Shown here in pieces: positions 40,683 to 49,962 of a stretch of 64,000 bases of DNA; the first letter of the stretch is position 1, and the number at the start of each line of letters is the position of its first letter. The notes under the pieces were generated by a model. The model searched no databases, was not told the origin of the DNA, and saw nothing but the letters and a program-made list of their open reading frames with translations. The position numbers and the translations under genes are program-made. Source of the stretch: Saccharothrix longispora (GTDB lineage Bacteria > Actinomycetota > Actinomycetes > Mycobacteriales > Pseudonocardiaceae); contig NZ_NSDM01000016.1 of the NCBI RefSeq assembly GCF_030852425.1, forward strand, positions 62,001 to 126,000. Direction: 5' to 3'.

Positions 40683-43600
40683 GTGACCCCACGTCCTCGC
40701 TCCGCTTCCGTGGCCGCCTCCCTGGTCGCGGCCCTCCTCCTGCCCCTGCCCGCCGCCCACGCCGAACCGCCGGCCCCACCCGCGCCGACACCCCCGGCAC
40801 CGACATCCCCGGTGTCGACGCGGGCGGAGTCCGCCCCGGACCTGCTCGAACCTCCGGTCGGCCGCGCCCTCGCCGTCGACCCGGCCCGCCGGATCGAGAC
40901 CGCCCGCAGCACCCGCCCGGTCGCACCCGGCGTCACCCTGGACTCCTTCGACTGGTACGAGCCCGGCGACGTGGGCGGCTGGGTGCGGGGAGACGCGCTG
41001 ACCGTCGACCTGACCGCCGGAACCCGCGTCGACTACCTGCACCCCGGCGCCGTCTCGGCCGCCGAACCGCTGTCCGCCCAGGCGGACCGGACCCGCGCGG
41101 TAGCCGCCGTCAACGGCGACTTCTTCGACATCGGCAACTCCAACGCGCCGCGGGGCGTGGGCGTCCAGGGCGGCCGCACGGTCAAGTCGCCCGACGCGGA
41201 CCACCGCCGCGCCGCCGGGGTGGACGCGGCGGGCGTCGGCCGCGTGATGGAGGTCCTCTTCGACGGCCGCGTCACCCGCGCCGACGGCACGTCCATCCGC
41301 CTCGACCAGCTCAACAACGTCCTCGTCCGGAACGGCGGGATCGGCGTGTTCGACCCGCTGTGGGGCTCCTACAGCCGGGCGCGCGCCGTGCGGGGCGCGA
41401 CGAGCGTCACCGAGGTCGTGGTGCGGGGCGGCGTCGTGACCGAGCTGCGCGACCGCGCGGGCGACGACCCGGTCCCGCCCGACGGCTTCGCCCTCGTCGG
41501 CCGCGAGGCGGGCGCCGACGTGCTCAAGACCCTGGCGGTGGGCGAGCGGGTCGCCCTGGAGCACACCGCGAAGGCCGCCGACGGCACCGCCCTGCGCGCC
41601 GCCGTCGGCGGCAACCAGCTGCTGGTCGAGAACGGCGTCGTGGTCGCGCCCGACGACCCGCTCAACCCCCGCACCGCAATCGGCTTCGACGCCGCCGGCG
41701 AGCGGATGTTCCTGCTCACCGTGGACGGCCGCCAGTCGGCGTACCAGCCGGGCCTGAGCCTCCGGGACGTCGCCTCGGTGCTCAAGGAGATGGGGGCGCA
41801 CAACGCGCTCAACCTCGACGGCGGCGGCTCGTCGACGCTGCTGGCGCGCGAGCCCGGCGCCGAGTCGGTGAGCGTGGAGAACAGCCCGTCCGAGGGCGGC
41901 GAGCGGCCCGTGCCCAACGGGCTCGCCCTGTACGCGCCGGAGGGCAGCGGCGAGCTGACCGGGTTCCGGGTGGGCACCGCCCTCGACCCGCGCGACGCGC
42001 CCGGCGACGGCACCGTCCCCGGCGGCCGGCCCGACCGCGTCTTCCCCGGCCTGACCAGGCCGCTCGTCGCCGAGGGGTACGACGAGACCTACGGCCCGGC
42101 GCGCGACGAGCGGCACGAGTGGCGCACGACGCGGCCCGACGTGGGCCGGGTGGGCGGCGACGGCGTGTTCCGCGCCTCCCGGCCCGGCACGACCACCGCG
42201 GTCGCGCGGCGCGGCGGCGTGTCCGGCGAGGTCGCGCTGACCGTGCTGGGACCGCTCGCGGGCCTGTCCGCGACGACCGCGCGGTTGAGCCTGCCCGAGG
42301 TCGGCGCCACCGGCGAGGTCGGAGTGGTCGGCCGGGACGGCGACGGGTTCACCGCGCCGGTCGAACCCGCCGACCTGGTCCTGGAGCACGACCCGGCCGT
42401 GGTGCGGGTGGTGCCCCGGGACGGCCGGCTGGCGGTCACCGCCCTCGCGCCGGGAGCCACGACGGTCGTGGCCCGCGTCGGGGCGCACGAGGTGCGCCTG
42501 CCCGTCACCGTCGGCCTGGAGGAGCGGCTCGTCGCCGGGGTCGACGACGGGGCGTCCTGGACGTTCGGGTCGGCCCGCGGCTCCGGCTCGGTCGAACCCG
42601 CCGCCGGGCGCACCGGTCCCGGCCTGCGGATGACCTACGACTTCACCCGGTCGACCGGCACGCGCACCGCCTACGCCGTCCCGCCCGCGCCGATCGAGGT
42701 GCCCGGCCAGCCGCTGGCGCTCGGCGCGTGGGTCCACGGCCACGGCCGCGGCGAGTGGACGGCGTTCACCGTCACCGACGCGTCGGGCCAGAGCCGGTCG
42801 CTGTACGGCCCGCACATCACCTGGACGGGGTGGCGGTACCTGGAGGTGCCGGTGCCCACCGCGCTCGCGTTCCCCGTGCGGGTGAACAGGTTCTACACGA
42901 TCGAGATCAACGCCGACCGCCAGTACACGGGGGAGGTGCTCGTGGACGACATCGTGGCCAAGGTGCCGCCGAGCGTCGAGCTGCCCGTCACCGAGCCGGT
43001 CGAGGACCGGCTGGTCGTGGCGGACGGCACCGTCGCCGACCGGCCGTGGCGGTTCGCCGTGCTGTCGGACGCGCAGTTCGTGGCGCGCGACCCGGACAGC
43101 GCCCTGGTGCGGGCCGCGCGGCGCACGCTGCGCGAGGTCAAGGCGCAGCGACCGGACTTCCTGGTGATCGCGGGCGACTTCGTCGACGAGGCGTCACCCG
43201 AGGACCTCGCGCTGGCCCGGCGCGTGCTCACCGAGGAGCTGGGCGACGAGCTGCCCTGGTACTACGCGCCCGGCAACCACGAGATCATGGGGCCGGGCAC
43301 GATCGAGAACTTCCGCCGCGAGTTCGGCGCCGCGCACCGGGTGTTCGACCACCGGGGCACGCGGTTCGTGCTGCTCGACTCGTCCACCGGCACCCTGCGC
43401 GGCGGCGGGTTCGAGCAGGCCGTGCTGCTGCGCGAGGCGTTGCGCGACCACTCGGCGGTCGGCTCGGTCGTCGTGGTGCAGCACCACCCGCCGCGCGACC
43501 CGACGCCGACCAAGGGCAGTCAGCTGTCGGACCGGCTGGAGGCCGACCTGGTGGAGGACTGGCTGGCGGACTTCCGGCGCACCACCGGCAAGGGCGCGGC

Positions 43601-44081
43601 GTTCGTCGGCGGGCACGTCGGCCTGTTCCACGCCTCGCGGGTGGACGGCGTGCCGTACCTGGTGAACGGCAACTCGGGCAAGGCCCCCGCCGGTGACGCG
43701 GGCCGCGGCGGGTTCACCGGCTGGACCATGCTCGGCGTCGGCGCGCGCCACCCCGGTGACGACTGGATCGCCGCCGAGGTCCGCCCGCACGTGGACGCGC
43801 TGACCCTGACCGCGCCGCCCGTCGTCCGCGTGGGCGCGCCGGTCCCGGTCACGGCCACCGTCACCCAGGGCTCCCGCCAGGTCCCGGTGGACCACCCGGT
43901 CAGCGCGGACTGGTCGGGCTCGCCGAACCTGCACGTCGGCCCGCCGACCGGCCTCCGTCCCTGGCACGCGGCCCACCTGGACCCGCGCACCGGCACCCTG
44001 ACCGCACTGCGCCCGGCCACGGTCACCCTCACCGTCACCGTGAACGGCACGACCCGGCACACCACCGTCAACGCGTCGTAA
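40683..44081 (+). CDS. Large secreted protein: phosphodiester glycosidase (NAGPA) domain plus Ig-like and calcineurin-type metallophosphoesterase domains
   Basis: About 1132 residues. Residues 1-30 form a signal peptide (VAASLVAALLLPLPAAHA). A Pro-rich linker leads to a phosphodiester glycosidase domain at about 60-420 with AVNGDFFDIGNSNAPRG and NLDGGGSSTLLA. Two beta-rich Ig-like segments (about 440-600) and a carbohydrate-binding-like domain (about 610-770) follow. At about 780-1030 lies a calcineurin-type phosphoesterase with FAVLSDAQF, VIAGDFVDE, APGNHEIMG, QHHPP and GGHVG, giving the full metal-ligand set. The C-terminus is another beta domain. It likely uncovers or cleaves phosphodiester-linked sugars, perhaps teichoic-acid-type polymers, then removes phosphate; this is inferred. 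GTG 40683 has GGGAG upstream. Its stop codon lies within the large repeat at 44079. Confidence 0.85.
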   Translation: MTPRPRSASVAASLVAALLLPLPAAHAEPPAPPAPTPPAPTSPVSTRAESAPDLLEPPVGRALAVDPARRIETARSTRPVAPGVTLDSFDWYEPGDVGGWVRGDALTVDLTAGTRVDYLHPGAVSAAEPLSAQADRTRAVAAVNGDFFDIGNSNAPRGVGVQGGRTVKSPDADHRRAAGVDAAGVGRVMEVLFDGRVTRADGTSIRLDQLNNVLVRNGGIGVFDPLWGSYSRARAVRGATSVTEVVVRGGVVTELRDRAGDDPVPPDGFALVGREAGADVLKTLAVGERVALEHTAKAADGTALRAAVGGNQLLVENGVVVAPDDPLNPRTAIGFDAAGERMFLLTVDGRQSAYQPGLSLRDVASVLKEMGAHNALNLDGGGSSTLLAREPGAESVSVENSPSEGGERPVPNGLALYAPEGSGELTGFRVGTALDPRDAPGDGTVPGGRPDRVFPGLTRPLVAEGYDETYGPARDERHEWRTTRPDVGRVGGDGVFRASRPGTTTAVARRGGVSGEVALTVLGPLAGLSATTARLSLPEVGATGEVGVVGRDGDGFTAPVEPADLVLEHDPAVVRVVPRDGRLAVTALAPGATTVVARVGAHEVRLPVTVGLEERLVAGVDDGASWTFGSARGSGSVEPAAGRTGPGLRMTYDFTRSTGTRTAYAVPPAPIEVPGQPLALGAWVHGHGRGEWTAFTVTDASGQSRSLYGPHITWTGWRYLEVPVPTALAFPVRVNRFYTIEINADRQYTGEVLVDDIVAKVPPSVELPVTEPVEDRLVVADGTVADRPWRFAVLSDAQFVARDPDSALVRAARRTLREVKAQRPDFLVIAGDFVDEASPEDLALARRVLTEELGDELPWYYAPGNHEIMGPGTIENFRREFGAAHRVFDHRGTRFVLLDSSTGTLRGGGFEQAVLLREALRDHSAVGSVVVVQHHPPRDPTPTKGSQLSDRLEADLVEDWLADFRRTTGKGAAFVGGHVGLFHASRVDGVPYLVNGNSGKAPAGDAGRGGFTGWTMLGVGARHPGDDWIAAEVRPHVDALTLTAPPVVRVGAPVPVTATVTQGSRQVPVDHPVSADWSGSPNLHVGPPTGLRPWHAAHLDPRTGTLTALRPATVTLTVTVNGTTRHTTVNAS

Positions 44082-44230
44082 ACCCAAGCCCCGCGAGTCG
44101 TAAGTTCGCGCCCCGCGAGTCGTAGGTCCAAGCCCCCCGAGTTCCATGTTCGTGATCGATCGCGGTGCGCGAACGTGGAACTCGGAGGGCTGGGTTTACG
44201 ACTCGCGGGGCGTGGGTTTACGACTCGCGG
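44079..44230. repeat. Large composite inverted repeat, copy 3 of the modular intergenic family
   Basis: The left arm holds three units of the type ccccgcgagtcgtaagttcg and ends in gagttccatgttcg; the right arm holds the complements (cgaacgtggaactcg, then two units of gggtttacgactcgcgg). It fills the whole gap between convergent genes and supplies the TAA stop codon of the preceding gene. It probably doubles as a bidirectional terminator. Confidence 0.85.
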
Positions 44231-44231
44231 G

Positions 44232-46292
44232 TCAGTAGGGGGTGTCGGTGGCGGCCCGGTCGCGGAGGGAGGCCGGCGGGCGGAAGCGCTCGCCGTAGGT
44301 GTCGGCCAGGTAGTCCGCGCGCTCGACGAAGCTCGTCAGGCCGTAGGAGTTGACGAACTGCACCGTGCCGCCGCTCCACGGCGCGAAGCCGAAGCCGAAG
44401 ACGCTGCCGACGTTCGCGTCGCCGACCGACGTCAGCACGCCCTCGTCCAGGCACCGCAGGGTCTCCAGCGACTGGATGAACAGCAGGCGGTCCTCGACGT
44501 CCTTCTCCGTCACGCCCGCGTCCGCCTTGGCGTAGCGCGAGAGCCCCGGCCACAGGAACTTCCTGCCGCCCTCCGGGTACTCGTAGAACCCCGCCCCGCC
44601 GGACTTGCCGGTGCGGCCCTCGGCGACCAGTTCCTCCAGCACCGCGAACGCCGGGTGGTCGCCCAGCGCGCCCGCCGCCGGGTCGTCGGCCAGCGCCTGG
44701 TCCCGGATCTTGAGCTGGAGCGTCAGCGTCACCTCGTCCGACACGGCCAGCGGCCCCACGGCCATGCCCGCCCGCTTGGCCACGTTCTCGACCAGCGCGG
44801 GCGACACGCCCTCGGCGACCATCGACACGGCCTCGGTGACGTACGTGCCGAACGTCCGCGACGTGTAGAAGCCGCGGCTGTCGTTGACCACGATCGGCGT
44901 CTTGCCGATCCGCAGCACGTAGTCGAACGCCCGCGCCAGCGTCTCGTCCGACGTCCGCTCGCCGCGGATGATCTCCACCAGCCGCATCTTCGGCACCGGC
45001 GAGAAGAAGTGCAGGCCGATGAACCGGGTCGGGTCGGACACGGCGGACGCCAGGCCGGTGATCGGCAGCGTGGAGGTGTTCGACGCGATCACCGCGTCCG
45101 GCAGCGCCGCCGCCTCGGCCGCCGGCAGCACCCGGTTCTTCAGCTCGCGGTTCTCGAACACGGCCTCGATGACGAGGTCGCAGCCCGCGAGGTCGGCGTC
45201 GGAGTCGGTCGGCGTGATGCCCGGCGTGTCACCGGCGCCGCGCCGCGCGGCCTCCAGCGTCACGTCCTTGAGCACGACCTCGATGCCCGCCTTGGCGCTG
45301 ACCTCGGCGATGCCCGCGCCCATCATGCCCGCGCCGAGCACGCCGACCTTCGACACCGCCGACCGCTCGACCCCGGCGGGGCGCGACCCGCCCGCGTTGA
45401 TCCCGTTGAGCTGGAACCAGAAGGTGTTGATCATGTTCTTGGCGACCTGGCCGGTGGCCAGCTCCACGAAGTACCGGGCCTCCACCCGCAACGCCGTGTC
45501 GAAGTCCACCTGCGCGCCCTCGACGGCCGCGGCCAGGATCTTCTCCGGCGCCGGGTACGCGCCGTGCGTCTTCTTCCGCAGCACGGCGGGGGCGGCGGCC
45601 AGCAGCCCGTACAGGTCGGGGTCGCCGAACCGCACGCCCGGCACCCCGTGGCCCGGCTCGTCCCACGGCTGCGCGGGCGCGGGGTTGGCCCTGATCCACG
45701 CCCGCGCCTTCTCGACCAGCTCCTCGCGGGTCGAGGCCAGCTCGTGCACCAGACCGGCCTGCAACGCCCGCGCGGGCCGCAGCTGCCTGCCCTCCATGAG
45801 CAGCGGCAACGCGGGCTGCACGCCCAGCAGCCGCACCACCCGGGTCACGCCGCCGCCACCGGGCAGCAGGCCCAGCGTCGCCTCGGGCAGGCCGATCCTG
45901 ATCCGGTCGTCGTCCAGCGCGACCCGGTGGTGGCACGCCAGCGCGATCTCGAACCCGCCGCCCAGCGCGGAGCCGTTGATCGCCGCGACGACCGGCTTGC
46001 CGAGCCGTTCCAGCCGCCGCAGCTGGGCCTTGACCTCCTCCAGGAACCCGAGCGCCTCGCTCGCGTTCTCGGGCGTGATCCGGATGAGGAGGTTGAGGTC
46101 GCCGCCCGCGAAGAACGTCTTCTTCGCCGAGGTCAGCACGACGCCCGTGATGTGGTCCCGCTCGGCCTCCAGCCGGGCGACGGTCTCGCCCATGGCCTCG
46201 TGGTACTCGGCGTTCATCACGTTCGCCGAACCCGACATGTCCATCGTGAGGGTGACGATGCCCTCGTCGTCCCGCTCGAAGTGGATGGCCAT
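44232..46292 (-). CDS. fadB: Fatty-acid oxidation complex alpha subunit (enoyl-CoA hydratase/3-hydroxyacyl-CoA dehydrogenase) with possible internal deletion
   Basis: 686 residues. Residues 1-190 form the crotonase domain (SALGGGFEIALACHHRVA, LPEATLGLLPGGGGV). The 3-hydroxyacyl-CoA dehydrogenase domain starts near 315 with the NAD fold KVGVLGAGMMGAGIAEV and contains SNTSTLPI, HFFSPVPKM and VVNDSRGFYTSR; a C-terminal helical domain ends the protein. After VVLKDVTLEAARRG the usual helix of about 26 residues (KAYSEKLL... in homologues) is missing, and the sequence jumps via AGDTPG to ITPTDSDADLAGCD. The frame is intact. It catalyses the two middle steps of beta-oxidation. Its ATG overlaps the thiolase stop (TGATG), so fadA-fadB is an operon. 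Confidence 0.92.
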   Translation of the reverse strand: MAIHFERDDEGIVTLTMDMSGSANVMNAEYHEAMGETVARLEAERDHITGVVLTSAKKTFFAGGDLNLLIRITPENASEALGFLEEVKAQLRRLERLGKPVVAAINGSALGGGFEIALACHHRVALDDDRIRIGLPEATLGLLPGGGGVTRVVRLLGVQPALPLLMEGRQLRPARALQAGLVHELASTREELVEKARAWIRANPAPAQPWDEPGHGVPGVRFGDPDLYGLLAAAPAVLRKKTHGAYPAPEKILAAAVEGAQVDFDTALRVEARYFVELATGQVAKNMINTFWFQLNGINAGGSRPAGVERSAVSKVGVLGAGMMGAGIAEVSAKAGIEVVLKDVTLEAARRGAGDTPGITPTDSDADLAGCDLVIEAVFENRELKNRVLPAAEAAALPDAVIASNTSTLPITGLASAVSDPTRFIGLHFFSPVPKMRLVEIIRGERTSDETLARAFDYVLRIGKTPIVVNDSRGFYTSRTFGTYVTEAVSMVAEGVSPALVENVAKRAGMAVGPLAVSDEVTLTLQLKIRDQALADDPAAGALGDHPAFAVLEELVAEGRTGKSGGAGFYEYPEGGRKFLWPGLSRYAKADAGVTEKDVEDRLLFIQSLETLRCLDEGVLTSVGDANVGSVFGFGFAPWSGGTVQFVNSYGLTSFVERADYLADTYGERFRPPASLRDRAATDTPY

Positions 46293-47494
46293 CAGACCCT
46301 CTCGATGATCGTCGCGATGCCCATGCCGCCGCCCACGCACAGCGTGGCGAGGCCCCGGCGCAGGTCCCGGCGCTCCAGCTCGTCGAGCAGGGTGCCCAGG
46401 ATCATGCAGCCGGTGGCGCCCAGCGGGTGGCCCAGGGCGATGGCGCCGCCGTTGACGTTGACCTTGTCGTCGGGCAGGTCCAGCTCCCGCTGGAACCTCA
46501 GCACGACCGACGAGAACGCCTCGTTGACCTCGAACAGGTCGATGTCCTCGACGGCCAGCCGCGCCTTGTCCAGCGCCTTGCGCGCCGCCGGGGCCGGACC
46601 GGTGAGCATGATCGTGGGCTCGGTGCCGACGACGGCGGTGGCGATGATCCGCGCGCGGGGCGTGAGGCCCAGGTCCTCGCCGATCCGCGCGTTGCCGATC
46701 AGCATGGCCGCCGCGCCGTCCACGATCTGCGACGAGTTGCCCGGCGTGTGGACGTGGTCGATCCGCTCCACGGTGGGGTAGCGGTCGATCGCGACGGCGT
46801 CGAAGCCCAGGTCGCCGTGGAACGCGAAGGACGGCTTGAGCTCGGCCAGGCCCTCCAGCGTCGTCTCCGGGCGGATCGCCTCGTCGTGGTCGAGCACGAT
46901 CGAGCCGTTCCGGTCGACGACCGCCACGAGCGACCGGTCGAAGTAGCCCTTGTCGCGGGCCAGCGCCGCCCGCTGCTGCGAGCGCAGCGCGTAGGCGTCC
47001 ACGTCCTCGCGGCCGAAGCCCTCCAGGGTGGCGATCAGGTCGGCGCTCACGCCCTGCGGCACGAAGTTCACCGCCATGTTGGTCTCCGGGTCGGCCATCC
47101 ACGCGCCGCCGTCGGAGCCCATCGGCACCCGCGACATCGACTCGACGCCGCCCGCCACCACCAGGTCCTCGAACCCGGACGCCACCTTCGCCGCGGCGAG
47201 GTTGACCGACTCCAGACCGGACGCGCAGAACCGGTTGAGCTGCACGCCCGCGGGCCGCAGGTCCCAGCCGGCGGCCAGCACCGCCGTGCGGGCGATGTCC
47301 GCGCCCTGCTCGCCGACCGGTGACACGACGCCGAACACCACGTCGTCCACCGCCGAGGTGTCCAGGTCGTTGCGCCGCGCCAGCGCGTCGAGCACCCCGG
47401 AGGCGAGGGTGATCGGCTTGACGCTGTGCAGCGAACCGCGCTTTCCCCTGCCACGCGGTGTGCGCACCGCGTCGAAGATCAAGGCTTCGCTCAT
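46292..47494 (-). CDS. fadA: Acetyl-CoA C-acyltransferase (thiolase), FadA type
   Basis: 400 residues, normal for thiolases. Active-site C90 lies in NRFCASGLESVN; the acid/base pair is visible as H in GGAIALGHPLGATG and C in TLCVGGGMG; NEAF is also present. It cleaves 3-ketoacyl-CoA to acetyl-CoA and a shortened acyl-CoA, the last beta-oxidation step, with FadB downstream. ATG 47494 is the natural start (GGAG just upstream); the frame continues further but into the divergent promoter region. Confidence 0.95.
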   Translation of the reverse strand: MSEALIFDAVRTPRGRGKRGSLHSVKPITLASGVLDALARRNDLDTSAVDDVVFGVVSPVGEQGADIARTAVLAAGWDLRPAGVQLNRFCASGLESVNLAAAKVASGFEDLVVAGGVESMSRVPMGSDGGAWMADPETNMAVNFVPQGVSADLIATLEGFGREDVDAYALRSQQRAALARDKGYFDRSLVAVVDRNGSIVLDHDEAIRPETTLEGLAELKPSFAFHGDLGFDAVAIDRYPTVERIDHVHTPGNSSQIVDGAAAMLIGNARIGEDLGLTPRARIIATAVVGTEPTIMLTGPAPAARKALDKARLAVEDIDLFEVNEAFSSVVLRFQRELDLPDDKVNVNGGAIALGHPLGATGCMILGTLLDELERRDLRRGLATLCVGGGMGIATIIERV

Positions 47495-47528
47495 GTACTC
47501 CACGGTAAGGTGCCGCGCCGCCCGCGCC

Positions 47529-47655
47529 CATGACCGCACGAGGTGACTTATCAGCTCACCACGCGCGCCATCGCGGTCATGAGCGGTCGTGCGCCGCACG
47601 CCTCCATGACATTTGCGCTCACGATCGGCGCTCACCGTGGCGGCGGCGGTCATGG
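47529..47655. promoter_or_regulatory. Divergent promoter region between fadA and acyl-CoA dehydrogenase
   Basis: The word GCGGTCATG occurs at 47573-47581 and 47647-47655, with its complement CATGACCGC at 47529-47537. A further pair, ggtga and tcacc, flanks cttatcagc. These look like sites for a fatty-acid regulator that acts on both directions, but no known consensus is matched. Confidence 0.4.
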
Positions 47656-47687
47656 CGCCGGAACGCCGTCGGTGGCACCGTCGGGGC

Positions 47688-48836
47688 ATGCCGACTCGCC
47701 GTTCCGCATGGATGACCGACGACCTGGACCAGCTGCGCGGGCTGGCCCGGACCTTCTTCGAGAAGGAGGCCGTCCCCCACCAGGAGCGCTGGGCGGCGCA
47801 GAAGCAGGTGGACCGGGGCTTCTGGCACAAGGCCGGGGAGCTGGGCCTGCTGTGCCTGTCCATCCCCGAGGAGTACGGCGGGGGCGGCGGCACGTTCGCG
47901 CACGAGGCCGTGCTGCTGGAGGAGCAGGCCCGGTGCGGCGACAGCGCGTGGGGCAACAGCGTGCACAGCGGCATCGTCGCCCACTACCTCGCCTCCTACG
48001 GCACCGAGGAGCAGAAGAGGCGCTGGCTGCCGAAGATGGCCTCCGGCGAGTACGTCGGCGCCATCGCCATGTCCGAGCCCGGCGGCGGTTCCGACCTCCA
48101 GAACATCAGGACGCGGGCGCTGCGGCACGGCGACGAGTACGTGATCAGCGGCTCCAAGACGTTCATCACCAACGGCGCGCAGGCCGACCTGGTCGTGGTG
48201 GTCGCCAAGACCGACCCGTCGCAGGGCGCCACCGGCATCTCGCTGCTGGTCGTGGAGACCGCCGCCGCGCCGGGCTTCCGCCGCGGCCGGGTGCTCGACA
48301 AGATCGGCCTGAAGGGCCAGGACACCGCCGAGCTGTTCTTCGACGACGTCCGCGTGCCCGCCGACAACCTGCTCGGCACCGGCGAGGGGCAGGGCTTCAT
48401 CCAGCTCATGCAGCAGCTCCCGCAGGAGCGGCTGATCATCGCGGTGGCGTCGATCGCGGGCATCGAGGCCGCCGTCGCCCTCACCCTGGACTACGTCAAG
48501 GACCGCACCGCGTTCGGCCGCGAGCTGATCAAGTTCCAGAACACCCGCTTCACGCTCGCCGAGTGCGCCACCGAGGCCCGCGTGACCAGGGCGTTCGTCG
48601 ACGAGTGCGTCGAGGCGCACCTCGCGGGCGAGCTCGACGTGCCCACCGCGGCCATGGCCAAGTGGTGGTCGACCGAGCGGCTGTGCCGGGTCGTGGACGA
48701 GTGCGTGCAGCTGTTCGGCGGCTACGGCTACATGACCGAGTACCCGATCGCGCGCGCGTGGGCGGACGCGCGCGTGCAGAAGATCTACGGCGGGACGAAC
48801 GAGATCATGAAGGAAATCATCGCGAGGTCCCTCTGA
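47688..48836 (+). CDS. Acyl-CoA dehydrogenase
   Basis: 382 residues, normal size. Family signatures are AMSEPGGGSDLQN, the substrate and FAD contacts in VISGSKTFITNGAQADL, KIGLKGQDTAELFFDDV, RTAFGRELIKFQNTRF, and the terminal KIYGGTNEIMKEII. It oxidises acyl-CoA to enoyl-CoA with FAD, the first beta-oxidation step, and so matches the divergent fadAB genes. ATG 47688 is chosen; ATG 47712 is the alternative. The CoA-transferase gene begins one base after its stop codon. Confidence 0.94.
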   Translation: MPTRRSAWMTDDLDQLRGLARTFFEKEAVPHQERWAAQKQVDRGFWHKAGELGLLCLSIPEEYGGGGGTFAHEAVLLEEQARCGDSAWGNSVHSGIVAHYLASYGTEEQKRRWLPKMASGEYVGAIAMSEPGGGSDLQNIRTRALRHGDEYVISGSKTFITNGAQADLVVVVAKTDPSQGATGISLLVVETAAAPGFRRGRVLDKIGLKGQDTAELFFDDVRVPADNLLGTGEGQGFIQLMQQLPQERLIIAVASIAGIEAAVALTLDYVKDRTAFGRELIKFQNTRFTLAECATEARVTRAFVDECVEAHLAGELDVPTAAMAKWWSTERLCRVVDECVQLFGGYGYMTEYPIARAWADARVQKIYGGTNEIMKEIIARSL

Positions 48837-48837
48837 C

Positions 48838-49962
48838 ATGCCGGGACCCCTGGAAGGGCTGAAGGTCGTCGAGCTGGCCGGCCTCGCGCCCGCGCCGTTC
48901 GGCTGCATGGTGCTGGCCGACCTCGGCGCGTCCGTGGTGCGCGTCGACCGGGTGGGCGCCGCGCCGGCCGTGCCCGGCGACGTCCTCGGTCGCGGTCGCC
49001 GCTCGATCGGCGTGGACGTCCGGCGGCCCGAGGGCGCGGAGCTGGTGCTGCGGCTCGTCGCGGAGTCCGACGTGCTGGTCGAGGGCTTCCGGCCGGGCGT
49101 CACCGAGCGGCTGGGCATCGGGCCGGCGCAGTGCCTGGCCCGCAACCCCCGGCTCGTCTACGGGCGGATGACCGGCTGGGGCCAGTCCGGTCCGCTGGCC
49201 GACCGCGCCGGGCACGACATCAACTACATCGCCGTGGCCGGCGCGCTGGAGCCGATCGGACGGCCCGGTCAGCCGCCGACCGTGCCGCTGAACCTGGTGG
49301 GCGACTTCGGCGGCGGCGGGCTGCTGCTGGCGCTGGGCCTGCTGGCGGCCCTCTACGAGCGGGAGCGCTCCGGGCGGGGCCAGGTCGTGGACGCGGCGAT
49401 GGTCGACGGCGCGGCGCTGCTGACGACGTTCCTGCACGGCATGTCGTCGGCGGGGGCGTGGTCCGGCGGGCGGGGCGGGAACCTGCTGGACGGCGGCGCG
49501 CCGTTCTACGACGTGTACGAGGCCTCCGACGGGCGGTACGTGAGCGTCGGCGCGCTGGAGGAGAAGTTCTACGCCGAACTGGTCGCCCTGCTGGACCTGG
49601 CGGACGCGCCCGACCGCCGCGACCCGGCCCGCTGGCCCGAGCTGCGCGCGCGCATCGCGTCGGCGATCGCCACCCGGACCAGGGACGAGTGGGCGGCGCT
49701 GGCGGAGGGCACGGACGCCTGCCTGGCACCCGTGCTGGCCCCCGGCGAGGCGCCGGCGCACGGGCACAACGCGGAACGCGGGACGTTCGTCGAGGTCGGC
49801 GGCGTTCCGCAGCCCGCGCCCGCGCCGCGCTTCGACCGGACCCCGGCGGGTGAGCCGACCGCGCCGCCCACCACCGGCGCGGACACCGACGAGGTGCTGG
49901 CCGGGTTGGGGCTCACCGGTGACGAGGTGGCGGCGCTGCGTTCGGCGGGCGTGGTCGCCTGA
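48838..49962 (+). CDS. CaiB/BaiF family CoA-transferase (alpha-methylacyl-CoA racemase-like)
   Basis: 374 residues with the family III CoA-transferase pattern (GLKVVELAGLAPAPFGCMVLADLGASVVRVDR begins the protein; RNPRLVYGRMTGWGQSGP and the AGHDINYIA aspartate region follow; SDGRYVSVGALEEKFYAEL later). The sequence resembles alpha-methylacyl-CoA racemases, which adapt branched-chain acyl-CoAs for beta-oxidation, fitting the neighbouring genes. It is translationally close to the acyl-CoA dehydrogenase gene. Confidence 0.9.
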   Translation: MPGPLEGLKVVELAGLAPAPFGCMVLADLGASVVRVDRVGAAPAVPGDVLGRGRRSIGVDVRRPEGAELVLRLVAESDVLVEGFRPGVTERLGIGPAQCLARNPRLVYGRMTGWGQSGPLADRAGHDINYIAVAGALEPIGRPGQPPTVPLNLVGDFGGGGLLLALGLLAALYERERSGRGQVVDAAMVDGAALLTTFLHGMSSAGAWSGGRGGNLLDGGAPFYDVYEASDGRYVSVGALEEKFYAELVALLDLADAPDRRDPARWPELRARIASAIATRTRDEWAALAEGTDACLAPVLAPGEAPAHGHNAERGTFVEVGGVPQPAPAPRFDRTPAGEPTAPPTTGADTDEVLAGLGLTGDEVAALRSAGVVA

